Positions 36,489-45,129 of a DNA stretch of 64,000 nucleotides are shown here, piece after piece (within the stretch, counting starts at the first letter, position 1; every line of letters starts with the position of its first letter). A program made the translations under genes and the position numbers. The notes beneath the pieces are model-generated. The model was given only the letters and a program-made list of their open reading frames with translations, did no database searches and had not been told where the DNA came from. The stretch comes from an uncultured Alphaproteobacteria bacterium (GTDB lineage: Bacteria > Pseudomonadota > Alphaproteobacteria > HIMB59 > GCA-002718135). The stretch is from assembly GCA_902596365.1 (NCBI GenBank), contig CACJTT010000001.1:62001-126000 (forward strand). Reading direction: 5' to 3'.

Positions 36489-37961
36489 ATGAGTGATTTA
36501 GAAAATTTTGTAAATCAACCAGGCAGAGATAAGTTAGTTAAAGATGTAAGAAATAAAATAAAAGAATTAGGAATTACTTATATCTATTATCAATTTGTTT
36601 CTGTAACAGGAAGAATTGTGGGTAAAGGTGTTCCTGCAGATCATTGGGAAACTTTAGCAGAAAAAGGATTTCAATTAGTTTACGGTGCTACAGCTAATTT
36701 ATTTGTAGACAGGCATGGTGAATATATTGGATATGGACCTGAATCGTCTGAACTTGTAGGTATTCCTGAACCTGATACATTTGTGCAATTGCCTTGGGAT
36801 AAAAGAGTTGCACGTGTATGGTGTACTTGTTTTAGAAACAGAGAAGAAGATGAAAATCCTGGAGGACATTTAACATCTGATTGTCGCGGTAATTTAAAAA
36901 TTTTCCAAGATCAATTTCAAGAAAAATTTGGAATGAATATGCGTGCTGGTACTGAGCCAGAAATGATGTGGTTGACTAAGAAAGATAATGGAGAGCCAAC
37001 AGGAGATGGATTTTCAAGACCTTATTGTTATCATATTGACCAATTTGAATCTCTAAGACCTGTATATATGAAAGTAATTGAATATTGCCGTGCTATGGGT
37101 CTTGATGTTATCCAAGGGGATCATGAAGATGCGCCTGGTCAATTAGAATTAAATTTCATGTATGATGATGTTTTAAGGAATGCTGATAGACTAACAACTT
37201 ATCGACAAATTTGTGCTCAAGTTGCAAGAGAATTTAATTTAATTGCTTGCTTTATGAGCAAACCTTTTATGGGTGTTTCTGCGAATGGATGTCATACAAA
37301 TGTTTCACTTTGGAAAGGTGGAGAATTAAAATCAACACCTATTGGCAACAATCCACTACCAGGTATGGATCAAGTTTTTACCCACATTTCAGGAGGTGAA
37401 AATATGTTTATGCCTGATCCAAAAATAGATCCGGTAAAACCAGGTCCTGTTGGATTAAATAGTATTGCTGGTTTATTAAAACATTTACCTGCTTTAACTT
37501 GTTTAGGATCTCCAACAGTTAATTCTTATAGAAGACTTTGGGATACAGGTTTCTGGGCACCAGTATATGCAGATTGGGGATATCAAAACAGAACCTGTAG
37601 TGTTCGTGTTTCTGCTCCTGGTCGAGTAGAATATAGATCAGTAGATTCATCTCATAACCCATATCTAATGGGAGCAGGTATTTTAAAAGCTTTTGAAGAT
37701 GGCCTAGATAATAAAATGGATCCAGGAGAACCTGAGAAAAAAAATATCTATGATGCAATGAAAGAAGGAAAAACAGTTGATAAACTTCCTTTAACTTTAG
37801 GAGAAGCTATTGATCGATTAGATAGTGATAAAGTGGTTAAAGCCGCATTGCCTGAAGATATGCTTCGAGTCTTTATGCATTATAAAAAAGATGAGTGGGA
37901 AAAATTCCTTTCTGCAGTTACGCAATGGGATGTTGATACTTACCTGGACGTATTGCCATAA
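36489..37961 (+). CDS. Glutamine synthetase family protein of the mgs operon (gamma-glutamyl-amide ligase candidate)
   Basis: A 490-residue GS-family ligase. The ATG at 36489 follows a ggggggaa ribosome site, and an earlier in-frame TTG overlaps that site. Metal and ATP segments are AGTEPEMMWL, GDHEDAPGQLELNF, FMSKPFMGVSANGCHTNVSL and NSYRRLW; YQNRTCSVRV holds the late Arg region. The LPPEE adenylylation-site motif of GlnA is missing (NIYDAMKEG instead). It precedes mgsABC-like genes by 20 bp. A role like GmaS, ligating methylamine or another amine to glutamate, fits the neighbours but is unproven. Confidence 0.8.
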   Translation: MSDLENFVNQPGRDKLVKDVRNKIKELGITYIYYQFVSVTGRIVGKGVPADHWETLAEKGFQLVYGATANLFVDRHGEYIGYGPESSELVGIPEPDTFVQLPWDKRVARVWCTCFRNREEDENPGGHLTSDCRGNLKIFQDQFQEKFGMNMRAGTEPEMMWLTKKDNGEPTGDGFSRPYCYHIDQFESLRPVYMKVIEYCRAMGLDVIQGDHEDAPGQLELNFMYDDVLRNADRLTTYRQICAQVAREFNLIACFMSKPFMGVSANGCHTNVSLWKGGELKSTPIGNNPLPGMDQVFTHISGGENMFMPDPKIDPVKPGPVGLNSIAGLLKHLPALTCLGSPTVNSYRRLWDTGFWAPVYADWGYQNRTCSVRVSAPGRVEYRSVDSSHNPYLMGAGILKAFEDGLDNKMDPGEPEKKNIYDAMKEGKTVDKLPLTLGEAIDRLDSDKVVKAALPEDMLRVFMHYKKDEWEKFLSAVTQWDVDTYLDVLP

Positions 37962-37981
37962 TCTAAGAAAGGATAATTAGT

Positions 37982-38923
37982 ATGTGCGGAATTGCTGGAA
38001 TAATTCACAAAGGTAAATCTACAAATGTAGGTGGAGAAATGCAAAAAATGTTGCAATCTCTTAAACATAGAGGACCAGACTCAACTGGCTATGCTTTGTA
38101 TGGAAATGGTGAATCGAATAATTATATTTTAAGGTTTAAGGTTGGTGAAAATGTCAAAGAAGGTAGTTCTGCGGTAATGGAGGATGAAAGTGTCTACCAA
38201 GAAAGAGTAGAGCAGGTAAATTCAAAAATATCTACTTCAGGCGCAACTCTTCATAAAGAAGAGCAGATCACTCCATATTCTTATAGATATGTAATTTCTT
38301 ATGATGGAGATTTACTTGATTTAGCTAAACAAATTGAGTCAGTTGAAATGACAGAAATTTTATCTTTAGGTAAATCACTGGAATTAATAAAAGATATTGG
38401 TGATGCTTCAGTTGTTGCTGAACAATATGAACTTGGTGATTTTGCTGGAACTCATGGTATTGGGCACACAAGAATGGCAACTGAGTCTGGTGTCGATATT
38501 CGTTCTGCTCATCCATATTGGGCGTATCCATTTAGTGATGTATCTGTTGTGCATAATGGTCAATTGACAAATTATTGGAATAATCGCAGAGCTCTTGAAA
38601 AAAAAGGAATGCGCTTTATGTCTACTTGTGACTCTGAGCTAATCGCAGTTTATCTGGCTGATAAAATACGTAATGGAATAGAGTTAGAAGAAGCGATGAG
38701 AGGATCCTTAGATGACTTAGATGGCGTCTTTACATATTTAGTCGCAACGAAAGATAAATTAGGAATGGCTAAAGATCATATGGCTGCTAAACCAATGGTC
38801 TTGTATGAAAGTGATGATCTGGTAGCACTTGCTTCAGAAGAGGTTGCGATAAGAACTGTTCTTCCTGAAGAGATTGACACTTATGATCCTTATGAAGGAG
38901 AGGTAAAAGTATGGCAAGCATAA
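37982..38923 (+). CDS. mgsA: Class II glutamine amidotransferase subunit, MgsA/GlxB type (module 1)
   Basis: A 313-residue Ntn amidotransferase. MCGIAGIIHKG gives the N-terminal nucleophile Cys2; LKHRGPDSTGYALY, GHTRMATESGVD and VVHNGQLTNYWNNR form the glutamine site. It corresponds to the first domain of GltB, here a separate protein. With the GXGXG and FMN subunits next door it would move an amide or amino group to 2-oxoglutarate, or make N-methylglutamate. A 13-bp overlap couples it to the next gene. The paralogue at 41641 shares this organisation. Confidence 0.87.
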   Translation: MCGIAGIIHKGKSTNVGGEMQKMLQSLKHRGPDSTGYALYGNGESNNYILRFKVGENVKEGSSAVMEDESVYQERVEQVNSKISTSGATLHKEEQITPYSYRYVISYDGDLLDLAKQIESVEMTEILSLGKSLELIKDIGDASVVAEQYELGDFAGTHGIGHTRMATESGVDIRSAHPYWAYPFSDVSVVHNGQLTNYWNNRRALEKKGMRFMSTCDSELIAVYLADKIRNGIELEEAMRGSLDDLDGVFTYLVATKDKLGMAKDHMAAKPMVLYESDDLVALASEEVAIRTVLPEEIDTYDPYEGEVKVWQA

Positions 38924-39753
38924 AAAAACATAAATCTACTGAAATGGGTTTACATGATGAAGTTTTAACAGGCCGTACTCAACAAGTTTTTTTTAACCCA
39001 GAAGAGACAGAAAATTTCTTTTATCATGATGCCCATAAAGTTGACTTTAATAAAAGAACAGAAATTGATGCAAATAATTTAGAATGTATTGATATCAATA
39101 GAAAAATTAATGAATTAATGGCTAAAGGCTATGGAACAATTGTCATAAAAAATCCTGGATCAAAACATAGTATAGGTGTTGGAATTTTAAACAAACTGAA
39201 CTTAATTATAGAAGGCAGTCTTGGATATTTTGGAATAGGTTCAGTTGACGGTCCTGTTGTAAGAATTTCTGGAAGAGTTGGCTGGTCTTGCGCTGAAAAT
39301 ATGATGGCCGGTAAAGTCGTTGTAGAAAAAAATGCTGGATCTTGTTTTGGAGCAGCGATTAGAGGTGGGGATTTAATTTGCAAAGGAAGTGTTGGCGCTA
39401 GATCAGGTATTGATATGAAAGGCGGCACTATTATAGTAGGTGGAGATGCCGGAGCTTTTACAGGCTTTATGATGCAACGAGGAAGAATAGTAATTCTAGG
39501 AGATGTTGGTCCTAATTTAGGTGACTCACTTTATGATGGCACTATTTTTGTTGGAGGTTCAATTAAATCATTGGGTGCTGATGCTGTTGAGGCAGAGCTA
39601 ACTGATTTAGATATAGCTTGGTTAAAAAGAAAGATAAAAGTTTCCGAAATTGATAAAAAAATTGATTATAAAAAAATTACAAAAATTGTTTCAGGAAAAA
39701 AATTATGGAATTACGATAATTTAGAACCAACTGAGAGAAAAGGTGCAATTTAG
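38911..39753 (+). CDS. mgsB: GXGXG-domain glutamate synthase subunit, MgsB/GlxC type (module 1)
   Basis: A 280-residue right-handed beta-helix protein, homologous to the C-terminal GXGXG domain of GltB. Repeated Gly-x-Gly turns are plain: GSLGYFGIGSVDG, GRVGWSCAENMMAG, CKGSVGARSGIDMKGG and VGGDAGAFTGFMMQRG. An N-terminal ~65-residue extension (ETENFFYHDAHKVDFN) is longer than in the module-2 copy. Its start lies inside the amidotransferase gene, and the FMN subunit follows 13 bp later. It is a structural subunit linking the two catalytic parts. Confidence 0.87.
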   Translation: MASIKKHKSTEMGLHDEVLTGRTQQVFFNPEETENFFYHDAHKVDFNKRTEIDANNLECIDINRKINELMAKGYGTIVIKNPGSKHSIGVGILNKLNLIIEGSLGYFGIGSVDGPVVRISGRVGWSCAENMMAGKVVVEKNAGSCFGAAIRGGDLICKGSVGARSGIDMKGGTIIVGGDAGAFTGFMMQRGRIVILGDVGPNLGDSLYDGTIFVGGSIKSLGADAVEAELTDLDIAWLKRKIKVSEIDKKIDYKKITKIVSGKKLWNYDNLEPTERKGAI

Positions 39754-39766
39754 AAAGGATTGAATA

Positions 39767-41116
39767 ATGGCTAAAAAAAATAAAAAAAATACAGATAAAA
39801 GTTTATTAGGTCGTAATTCAATTTTTACTCCTGATGTTATAAACGATATTCATATTAAGTCGCAGTTAGGAAGATACCGTATGCGTGGTATGGCTCTTAT
39901 GAAAAAAATACCTCACTGGGATGATTTAACATTCTTACCTGGCACTCTTACTAGATTTGTAATTGAAGGGTATAGAGAGAAATGTGAAACAAAGACTGTA
40001 ATTGGCCCAAGGTGTAAAAACCCAATAGAGTTAGATATACCAGTTTATATAACTTCAATGAGCTTTGGCGCTTTATCTTATGAAGCAAAAACTGCACTTG
40101 CAAGAGGAGCAACAATGGCTGGAAGCGCAACATGTTCGGGTGAAGGTGGAATGATTCCAGACGAAAGAAGATATTCTCATAAGTGGTATTATCAATGCAT
40201 TCAATCTCGATATGGATTTAATCCTCACCATGCTCAATTAGCGGATGGAATAGAAGTATTTATAGGACAAGGTCAGAAAGTTGGAATGGGTGGTCATTTG
40301 ATGGGACAAAAAGTTACTGACCAAGTTGCTGAAATGAGATCTTTACCCGCAGGTATTGATCAGAGATCACCAGCTAGACATCCTGACTGGTTAGGACCAG
40401 ATGATCTGGCATTAAAAGTTCAGGAACTTAGAGAATTAACTGATAACCAAGTACCTATTCAATTAAAACTTGGTGCAGCTAAAGTTTATGATGATGTTAG
40501 AATGGCAGCTAAATGCGATCCAGACTCAATTTATTTGGATTGTATGGAAGGCTCAACTGGTGCAGGTCCTCATATTGCTGCAGCTAATACAGGTATTCCT
40601 GGTATAGCAGCGGTAAGAGAAGCAAGAAGAGCATTAGATGATGTAGGAAAATCAGGAGACGTTACTTTAATTTTTGCAGGTGGACTTAGAGATGGGGCAG
40701 ATATGGCAAAAGCTTTAGCACTAGGCGCTGATTGTATTTCTGTTGGCACAGGCGCATTAGTTGCACTTAATTGCAATAAAGATATTCCGGAAGCTGATTT
40801 TGAAAAAGAATTAGGTGTAGAGGCCGGGTACTGTTATCATTGTCATACAGGAAGATGTCCGGTGGGTGTTGCAACACAAGATCCTGAATTAAGAAAAAGA
40901 TTAAATCCAGATGATGCAGCGCTTAGGGTTTATAACTATTTACATGCGATGACTTTAGAGGCTCAACTTTTAGCAAGAGCATGTGGTAAAACAAATATTC
41001 ATTCATTGGAACCAGAAGATCTTGCCGCATTGACTATGGAGGCATCTGCACTTGCAAAAGTACCACTTGCAGGAACAGACCATACTGTAGGTGTTGACAA
41101 CTTCCATTCAATTTAG
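39767..41116 (+). CDS. mgsC: FMN-binding glutamate synthase-like subunit with Fe-S cysteines, MgsC type (module 1)
   Basis: A 449-residue TIM-barrel subunit homologous to the FMN domain of GltB. Segments YITSMSFGALSYEAKTAL, HPDWLGPDDLALK, DCMEGSTGAG and LIFAGGLRDGADMAKALALG are the FMN and substrate strands. Three cysteines, C356, C359 and C364 (YCYHCHTGRCPVG), align with the [3Fe-4S] ligands of glutamate synthases. The N-terminus is lysine-rich (MAKKNKKNTDK). Operon position and subunit set point to N-methylglutamate synthase; ordinary glutamate synthesis is an alternative. Confidence 0.88.
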   Translation: MAKKNKKNTDKSLLGRNSIFTPDVINDIHIKSQLGRYRMRGMALMKKIPHWDDLTFLPGTLTRFVIEGYREKCETKTVIGPRCKNPIELDIPVYITSMSFGALSYEAKTALARGATMAGSATCSGEGGMIPDERRYSHKWYYQCIQSRYGFNPHHAQLADGIEVFIGQGQKVGMGGHLMGQKVTDQVAEMRSLPAGIDQRSPARHPDWLGPDDLALKVQELRELTDNQVPIQLKLGAAKVYDDVRMAAKCDPDSIYLDCMEGSTGAGPHIAAANTGIPGIAAVREARRALDDVGKSGDVTLIFAGGLRDGADMAKALALGADCISVGTGALVALNCNKDIPEADFEKELGVEAGYCYHCHTGRCPVGVATQDPELRKRLNPDDAALRVYNYLHAMTLEAQLLARACGKTNIHSLEPEDLAALTMEASALAKVPLAGTDHTVGVDNFHSI

Positions 41117-41125
41117 GAGATAAGT

Positions 41126-41542
41126 ATGGTTAAGAAAAAAAATAAAAAAACTATAAAAAAGAAAGCTAAATCTTCTAAACAAAAAGATAAAGGCATTAAA
41201 ACTGCTAGAGAAAAAATGATAGGTCAGCATATTGGCTATCGCTATGATGTTAACTTATTACCTGATTACAATCGATTAACTCCCTTTTTAAAAAAATATA
41301 TTGAGCACATGGGTTGGGATGATCTAAACTGGCTGGAAGATGTTCATATGGGTTACGAAAATGGTAAACCTGCTGTGTTTGACAGAAATATAAATGGATG
41401 GGTTACAACTCCGCCAAAATTAAAATTGCCAAAAGATCAACAAGATCGAGATATGATAGCAAGAGAATTATTAATAAAATTTCAAATGTCTTCAAATCAC
41501 CCTCTTGTGGTATTAAAGAAGGCATATAAAAAATTTAATTAA
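41126..41542 (+). CDS. Conserved-looking unknown protein at the end of the mgs operon
   Basis: A 138-residue protein I do not recognise. The first ~35 residues are very Lys-rich (KKKNKKTIKKKAKSSKQKDK). The rest is acidic/aromatic: HIGYRYDVNLLPDYNR, KYIEHMGWDDLNWLEDVHMG and DRDMIARELLIKFQM. No signal, membrane helix or known motif is seen. It starts 9 bp after mgsC, clearly in the same transcript, so it is likely an accessory protein for the synthase or the amine ligase. No counterpart follows module 2. Confidence 0.75.
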   Translation: MVKKKNKKTIKKKAKSSKQKDKGIKTAREKMIGQHIGYRYDVNLLPDYNRLTPFLKKYIEHMGWDDLNWLEDVHMGYENGKPAVFDRNINGWVTTPPKLKLPKDQQDRDMIARELLIKFQMSSNHPLVVLKKAYKKFN

Positions 41543-41640
41543 AATTTTTTAAAAGTTAATAGTAAAATTTTTTATATTTAGCTCTTGCTTTTATAAGATT
41601 ATATATATTTATGTATTGAGTTATTTTAATTTATAATTTT

Positions 41641-42528
41641 ATGTGCGGTATAGTAGGTTTATATTTAAAAAAGAAAAAATTGCATAAAAAACTTGGATTT
41701 TATTTAAGTGGTATGCTTGATAATATGTCATCAAGAGGACCGGACTCTGCAGGTTTTGCAATATATAATAATAAAGAATCAAAAAAATATTATAAATATT
41801 CCCTTTGTTTAAATAACACATTATCAAGTGATTTTGAGCAAGTTGTTAAACAAAAATTCAAAGATATCACAATAAAAAATATTTCAGATCACATAGTTGT
41901 TCAAACAACAACTACACCTAAAAAATTTATTTCTTATATTCATAAAAATTTTATTCCAATTTCATTGGTAGGTTATGGAAGATCAATTGAAATTTTTAAA
42001 CAAGTTGGAAATCCATCAGAAATCGTTAAAAAATTTAAGCTAGAAAATTTTTCTGGCTCACATGCTATCGGTCATACTAGAATGGCAACTGAAAGTGCAA
42101 TAACAGTCGATGGGTCACATCCGTATTCAACTGGAGAAGATGAGTGCTTAGTTCATAATGGCTCTTTATCTAATCATAATAATCTAAGAAGAGAATTAAT
42201 TAAAAAAGGTAAAAAATTCGATTCTTTAAATGATACTGAAGTAGCTGCAGGTTATATCAGCCAAAAATTATCAGAAAATAAATCAATGAAGAAAACTTTA
42301 ACAGAATCTCTAACAGATTTAGATGGTTTTTATACTTTTATTGCTGGTACTAATAAAGGATTTGCTGTCTTAAGAGATGAAATTGCTTGTAAGCCTGCTG
42401 TCATAGCAGAAAACAATGACTATGTTGCTGTAGCTTCTGAATTTCAGGCTATGGCTCATCTTCCTTATGTCAATAAATCTAATATTTATGAACCAAAACC
42501 AGGAGTTGTATATACATGGGGAAAATAG
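41641..42528 (+). CDS. glxB: Class II glutamine amidotransferase subunit, GlxB type (module 2)
   Basis: A 295-residue paralogue of the gene at 37982. MCGIVGLYLKKK carries the nucleophile Cys2, followed by MSSRGPDSAGFAIY, GHTRMATESAITVDG and LVHNGSLSNHNNLRR. It is 98 bp after the module-1 operon, a gap with a repeated aaaattttttA tract and an A/T-rich promoter-like stretch, so it may have its own promoter. It overlaps the glxC-like gene by the same 13 bp as in module 1. In rhizobia glxBCD lie with glnT, which also holds here (45130). Confidence 0.85.
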   Translation: MCGIVGLYLKKKKLHKKLGFYLSGMLDNMSSRGPDSAGFAIYNNKESKKYYKYSLCLNNTLSSDFEQVVKQKFKDITIKNISDHIVVQTTTTPKKFISYIHKNFIPISLVGYGRSIEIFKQVGNPSEIVKKFKLENFSGSHAIGHTRMATESAITVDGSHPYSTGEDECLVHNGSLSNHNNLRRELIKKGKKFDSLNDTEVAAGYISQKLSENKSMKKTLTESLTDLDGFYTFIAGTNKGFAVLRDEIACKPAVIAENNDYVAVASEFQAMAHLPYVNKSNIYEPKPGVVYTWGK

Positions 42529-43211
42529 AAAATTTAGATTTTAAAAAAAACACTTTAAGAAAAATAAATAATTATCTTCAAAACATTAGTTATAAAAATA
42601 ACAAAAGAGAATTTACTGTAAAAAATCCAAGTGGTCATCATGCTTTATGTGCAGGATTAACTGAAAGCATATCTGTAAAAATAAATGGACATGTTGGATA
42701 TTATTGTGGAGGTATGAATCAAAAAGCACATATTACTATTAACGGTAATGCTGGCACTGGCTTAGGTGAAAATATGATGTCTGGCTTAATTCATGTAAAA
42801 GGTAATGCTTCGCAGTCTGCTGGCGCTACTGCACATGGGGGGACAATTATTATAGATGGTGATACTAGCTCTCGCTGTGGTATTTCAATGAAAGGGATTG
42901 ATATAATTGTTAAAGGGTCTGTAGGTCATATGTCAGGATTCATGGCTCAATCAGGAACTATGCTTATTTGTGGTGATGCTGGTGAAGCACTTGGTGATAG
43001 TATCTATGAGACTGTTATATATTTAGCAGGCAAACCAAAGAGTTTAGGTGTGGACTGTGTTGAAAAAAAAATAAATAAAAAAGATATAAAAAAAATTGAA
43101 GATTTATTGAAAATTGGAAAGATTAAAAAATATAAAGTAAAACATTTTAAAAAATTTGGATCTCAGAGAAAACTATATAATTTTAATATAGATAACATCT
43201 CTGATTATTAG
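42516..43211 (+). CDS. glxC: GXGXG-domain subunit, GlxC type (module 2)
   Basis: A 231-residue beta-helix subunit with GXGXG turns: GHVGYYCGGMNQ, GNAGTGLGENMMSG, GDTSSRCGISMKG and CGDAGEALGDSIY. It is about 50 residues shorter than the module-1 copy, mainly at the N-terminus. The start overlaps the amidotransferase stop by 13 bp, and its own stop is 1 bp before the FMN-subunit ATG. It corresponds to the C-terminal structural domain of GltB. Confidence 0.86.
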   Translation: MGKIENLDFKKNTLRKINNYLQNISYKNNKREFTVKNPSGHHALCAGLTESISVKINGHVGYYCGGMNQKAHITINGNAGTGLGENMMSGLIHVKGNASQSAGATAHGGTIIIDGDTSSRCGISMKGIDIIVKGSVGHMSGFMAQSGTMLICGDAGEALGDSIYETVIYLAGKPKSLGVDCVEKKINKKDIKKIEDLLKIGKIKKYKVKHFKKFGSQRKLYNFNIDNISDY

Positions 43212-43212
43212 T

Positions 43213-44544
43213 ATGGCAAAAAAGAAAAAAAATATATTTACAAGTCCACGCAAATCATGGACTTTTGATGATTATACAAATTCAGAAATAAGAAGAGCAG
43301 CCGCAACTGGTATTTATGATATTCGTGGTGGTGGCTCAAAAAGAAAACTACCTCATTTTGATGACCTACTTTTTTTGGGAGCCTCTATGTCTCGATACCC
43401 ACTTGAGGGTTACAGAGAAAAATGTTTAACAAATGTTGTTTTGGGATCACGTTATGCAAAAAAACCTTTAGAACTTGATATTCCAATAACAATTGCAGGT
43501 ATGAGTTTTGGCGCATTATCTGGCCCAGCTAAAGAAGCTTTAGGTAGAGGTGCATCTATAGCTGGAACATCAACTACAACTGGAGATGGAGGTATGACCA
43601 AAGAAGAGAGAGGTCAATCTAAAACACTTGTTTATCAACTTCTTCCTTCTCGTTATGGAATGAATCCTGATGATTTGAGAAAAGCTGATGCTATTGAAGT
43701 TGTTATTGGTCAAGGAGCAAAACCTGGTGGTGGAGGTATGTTATTAGGCCAAAAAATTAGTGACCGGGTGGCAGAAATGAGAGATCTTCCAAAAGGGATC
43801 GACCAAAGATCAGCATGCCGTCATCCTGATTGGACAGGCCCTGATGATCTAGCGATCAAAATTACTGAACTCAGAGAAATAACACAATGGAAAGTGCCAA
43901 TTTTTGTTAAAATTGCAGGAGCTAGACCGTATTATGATACTGCCTTAGCTATAAAAGCAGGTGCTGATGTAGTTGTACTTGATGGTATGCAGGGTGGAAC
44001 AGCAGCTACACAAGAAGTTTTTATTGAAAATGTTGGACAACCTACATTAGCTTGCATACGTCCTGCAGTTGACGCTCTTCAAGATTTAAATATGCATCGA
44101 AAAGTGCAACTTGTTATTTCTGGAGGTATTCGAAATGGAGCCGATGTGTCTAAGGCACTTGCTTTGGGTGCAGACGCTGTGTCAATTGGGTCAGCAGCTA
44201 TGATAGCGATTGGTGATAATGATCCTAAATGGGAAAAGGAATATAAAAAACTTGGAACAGTATCCGGGGCATATGATGATTGGCATGAAGGCAATGATCC
44301 TGCGGGTATATCTACTCAAGATAAAAATTTAATGAAAAGATTAGATCCTATTAAAGCAGGTAAAAAATTATCTAATTATTTAAAAGTTATGACTTTAGAA
44401 GCACAAACAATAGCAAGGGCTTGCGGTAAAAATAATTTGCATAATTTAGAACCTGAGGACCTTTGTGCTTTAACTGTTGAATCTGCTGCTATGGCTCGAG
44501 TCCCTTTAGCTGGTACGAATTGGATACCAGGTTTTGATAAATAA
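43213..44544 (+). CDS. glxD: FMN-binding glutamate synthase-like subunit lacking Fe-S cysteines, GlxD type (module 2)
   Basis: A 443-residue FMN TIM barrel paralogous to the module-1 subunit: ITIAGMSFGALSGPAKEAL, HPDWTGPDDLAIK, LDGMQGGTAA and LVISGGIRNGADVSKALALG. Where module 1 has three cysteines, this copy reads AYDDWHEGNDPAGISTQ with none, so it cannot hold the usual [3Fe-4S] cluster there. Rhizobial GlxD-like proteins show the same kind of loop, from memory. Electron supply must then differ. Convergent with the unknown 181-residue gene. Confidence 0.87.
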   Translation: MAKKKKNIFTSPRKSWTFDDYTNSEIRRAAATGIYDIRGGGSKRKLPHFDDLLFLGASMSRYPLEGYREKCLTNVVLGSRYAKKPLELDIPITIAGMSFGALSGPAKEALGRGASIAGTSTTTGDGGMTKEERGQSKTLVYQLLPSRYGMNPDDLRKADAIEVVIGQGAKPGGGGMLLGQKISDRVAEMRDLPKGIDQRSACRHPDWTGPDDLAIKITELREITQWKVPIFVKIAGARPYYDTALAIKAGADVVVLDGMQGGTAATQEVFIENVGQPTLACIRPAVDALQDLNMHRKVQLVISGGIRNGADVSKALALGADAVSIGSAAMIAIGDNDPKWEKEYKKLGTVSGAYDDWHEGNDPAGISTQDKNLMKRLDPIKAGKKLSNYLKVMTLEAQTIARACGKNNLHNLEPEDLCALTVESAAMARVPLAGTNWIPGFDK

Positions 44545-44568
44545 TTTTTAATTTATTATTATTTAAAT

Positions 44569-45114
44569 TTATGTAATTTTTTTTATTTCAGTTTTTATTG
44601 GACTAAAGAGAATTATTTCAATATTTTCATTTAAATTAGGATTAAAGAAAAAATTATGAAAAAAAGTATATTTCCATTTTGCATCATTTTTTTTTAATTT
44701 TTTAATATTAACAGGAAAATAAAAACCAGTATCTCTTTCAAAAAATTGTGTATTTAATTTTTTTTTCTTGATAATTTTTTTATATAATTCTGAATTAACA
44801 TCAAAAGTGGCAGTAAAGGAACCATCAAAGTTAGTGGGGGTATTGTAATATTCTGAAGAAAGAAGTTTTACAATTTTATCAAATCTTATTTCAGGTTCAT
44901 TGGTTTGTTTAATCATAAATTCAAACATTTTCGCTGAATCATTGCAGTTTTTTTCAAGCAGTACTGATCTAATACTACAAAGCTCTTGATTTGATTTAAT
45001 TTCTGATAGATTTGCTACTGTTCCTTCAGATGGTTTTCCACTAAACATTCTGAAATTACGTTGGCGAATACTGCACTGCCAAACAACAAAATTACTCCAA
45101 CCAATCTTTGACAT
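44569..45114 (-). CDS. Unknown protein downstream of glnT/gmaS
   Basis: A 181-residue soluble protein without a recognised domain. The N-terminus IGWSNFVVWQCSIRQRNFRM and the segment KWKYTFFHNFFFNPNLNENI look conserved in character (aromatic, motif-like). I recall similar short proteins beside glnT in Alphaproteobacteria, but without a named function. It lies 15 bp after the glnT/gmaS stop on the same strand, so probably co-transcribed, and is convergent with the glxD-type gene. It may assist the ligase or regulate it; nothing in the sequence shows how. Confidence 0.7.
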   Translation of the reverse strand: MSKIGWSNFVVWQCSIRQRNFRMFSGKPSEGTVANLSEIKSNQELCSIRSVLLEKNCNDSAKMFEFMIKQTNEPEIRFDKIVKLLSSEYYNTPTNFDGSFTATFDVNSELYKKIIKKKKLNTQFFERDTGFYFPVNIKKLKKNDAKWKYTFFHNFFFNPNLNENIEIILFSPIKTEIKKIT

Positions 45115-45129
45115 GTTTAATTTATAAAT

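Noticed and set aside
39767-43260. Poly-A (Lys codon) tracts at the starts of mgsC, the 138-residue gene and glxD as possible programmed slippage sites
   Set aside because: Frames are intact and downstream domains complete; Lys-rich N-termini are expected at this base composition.
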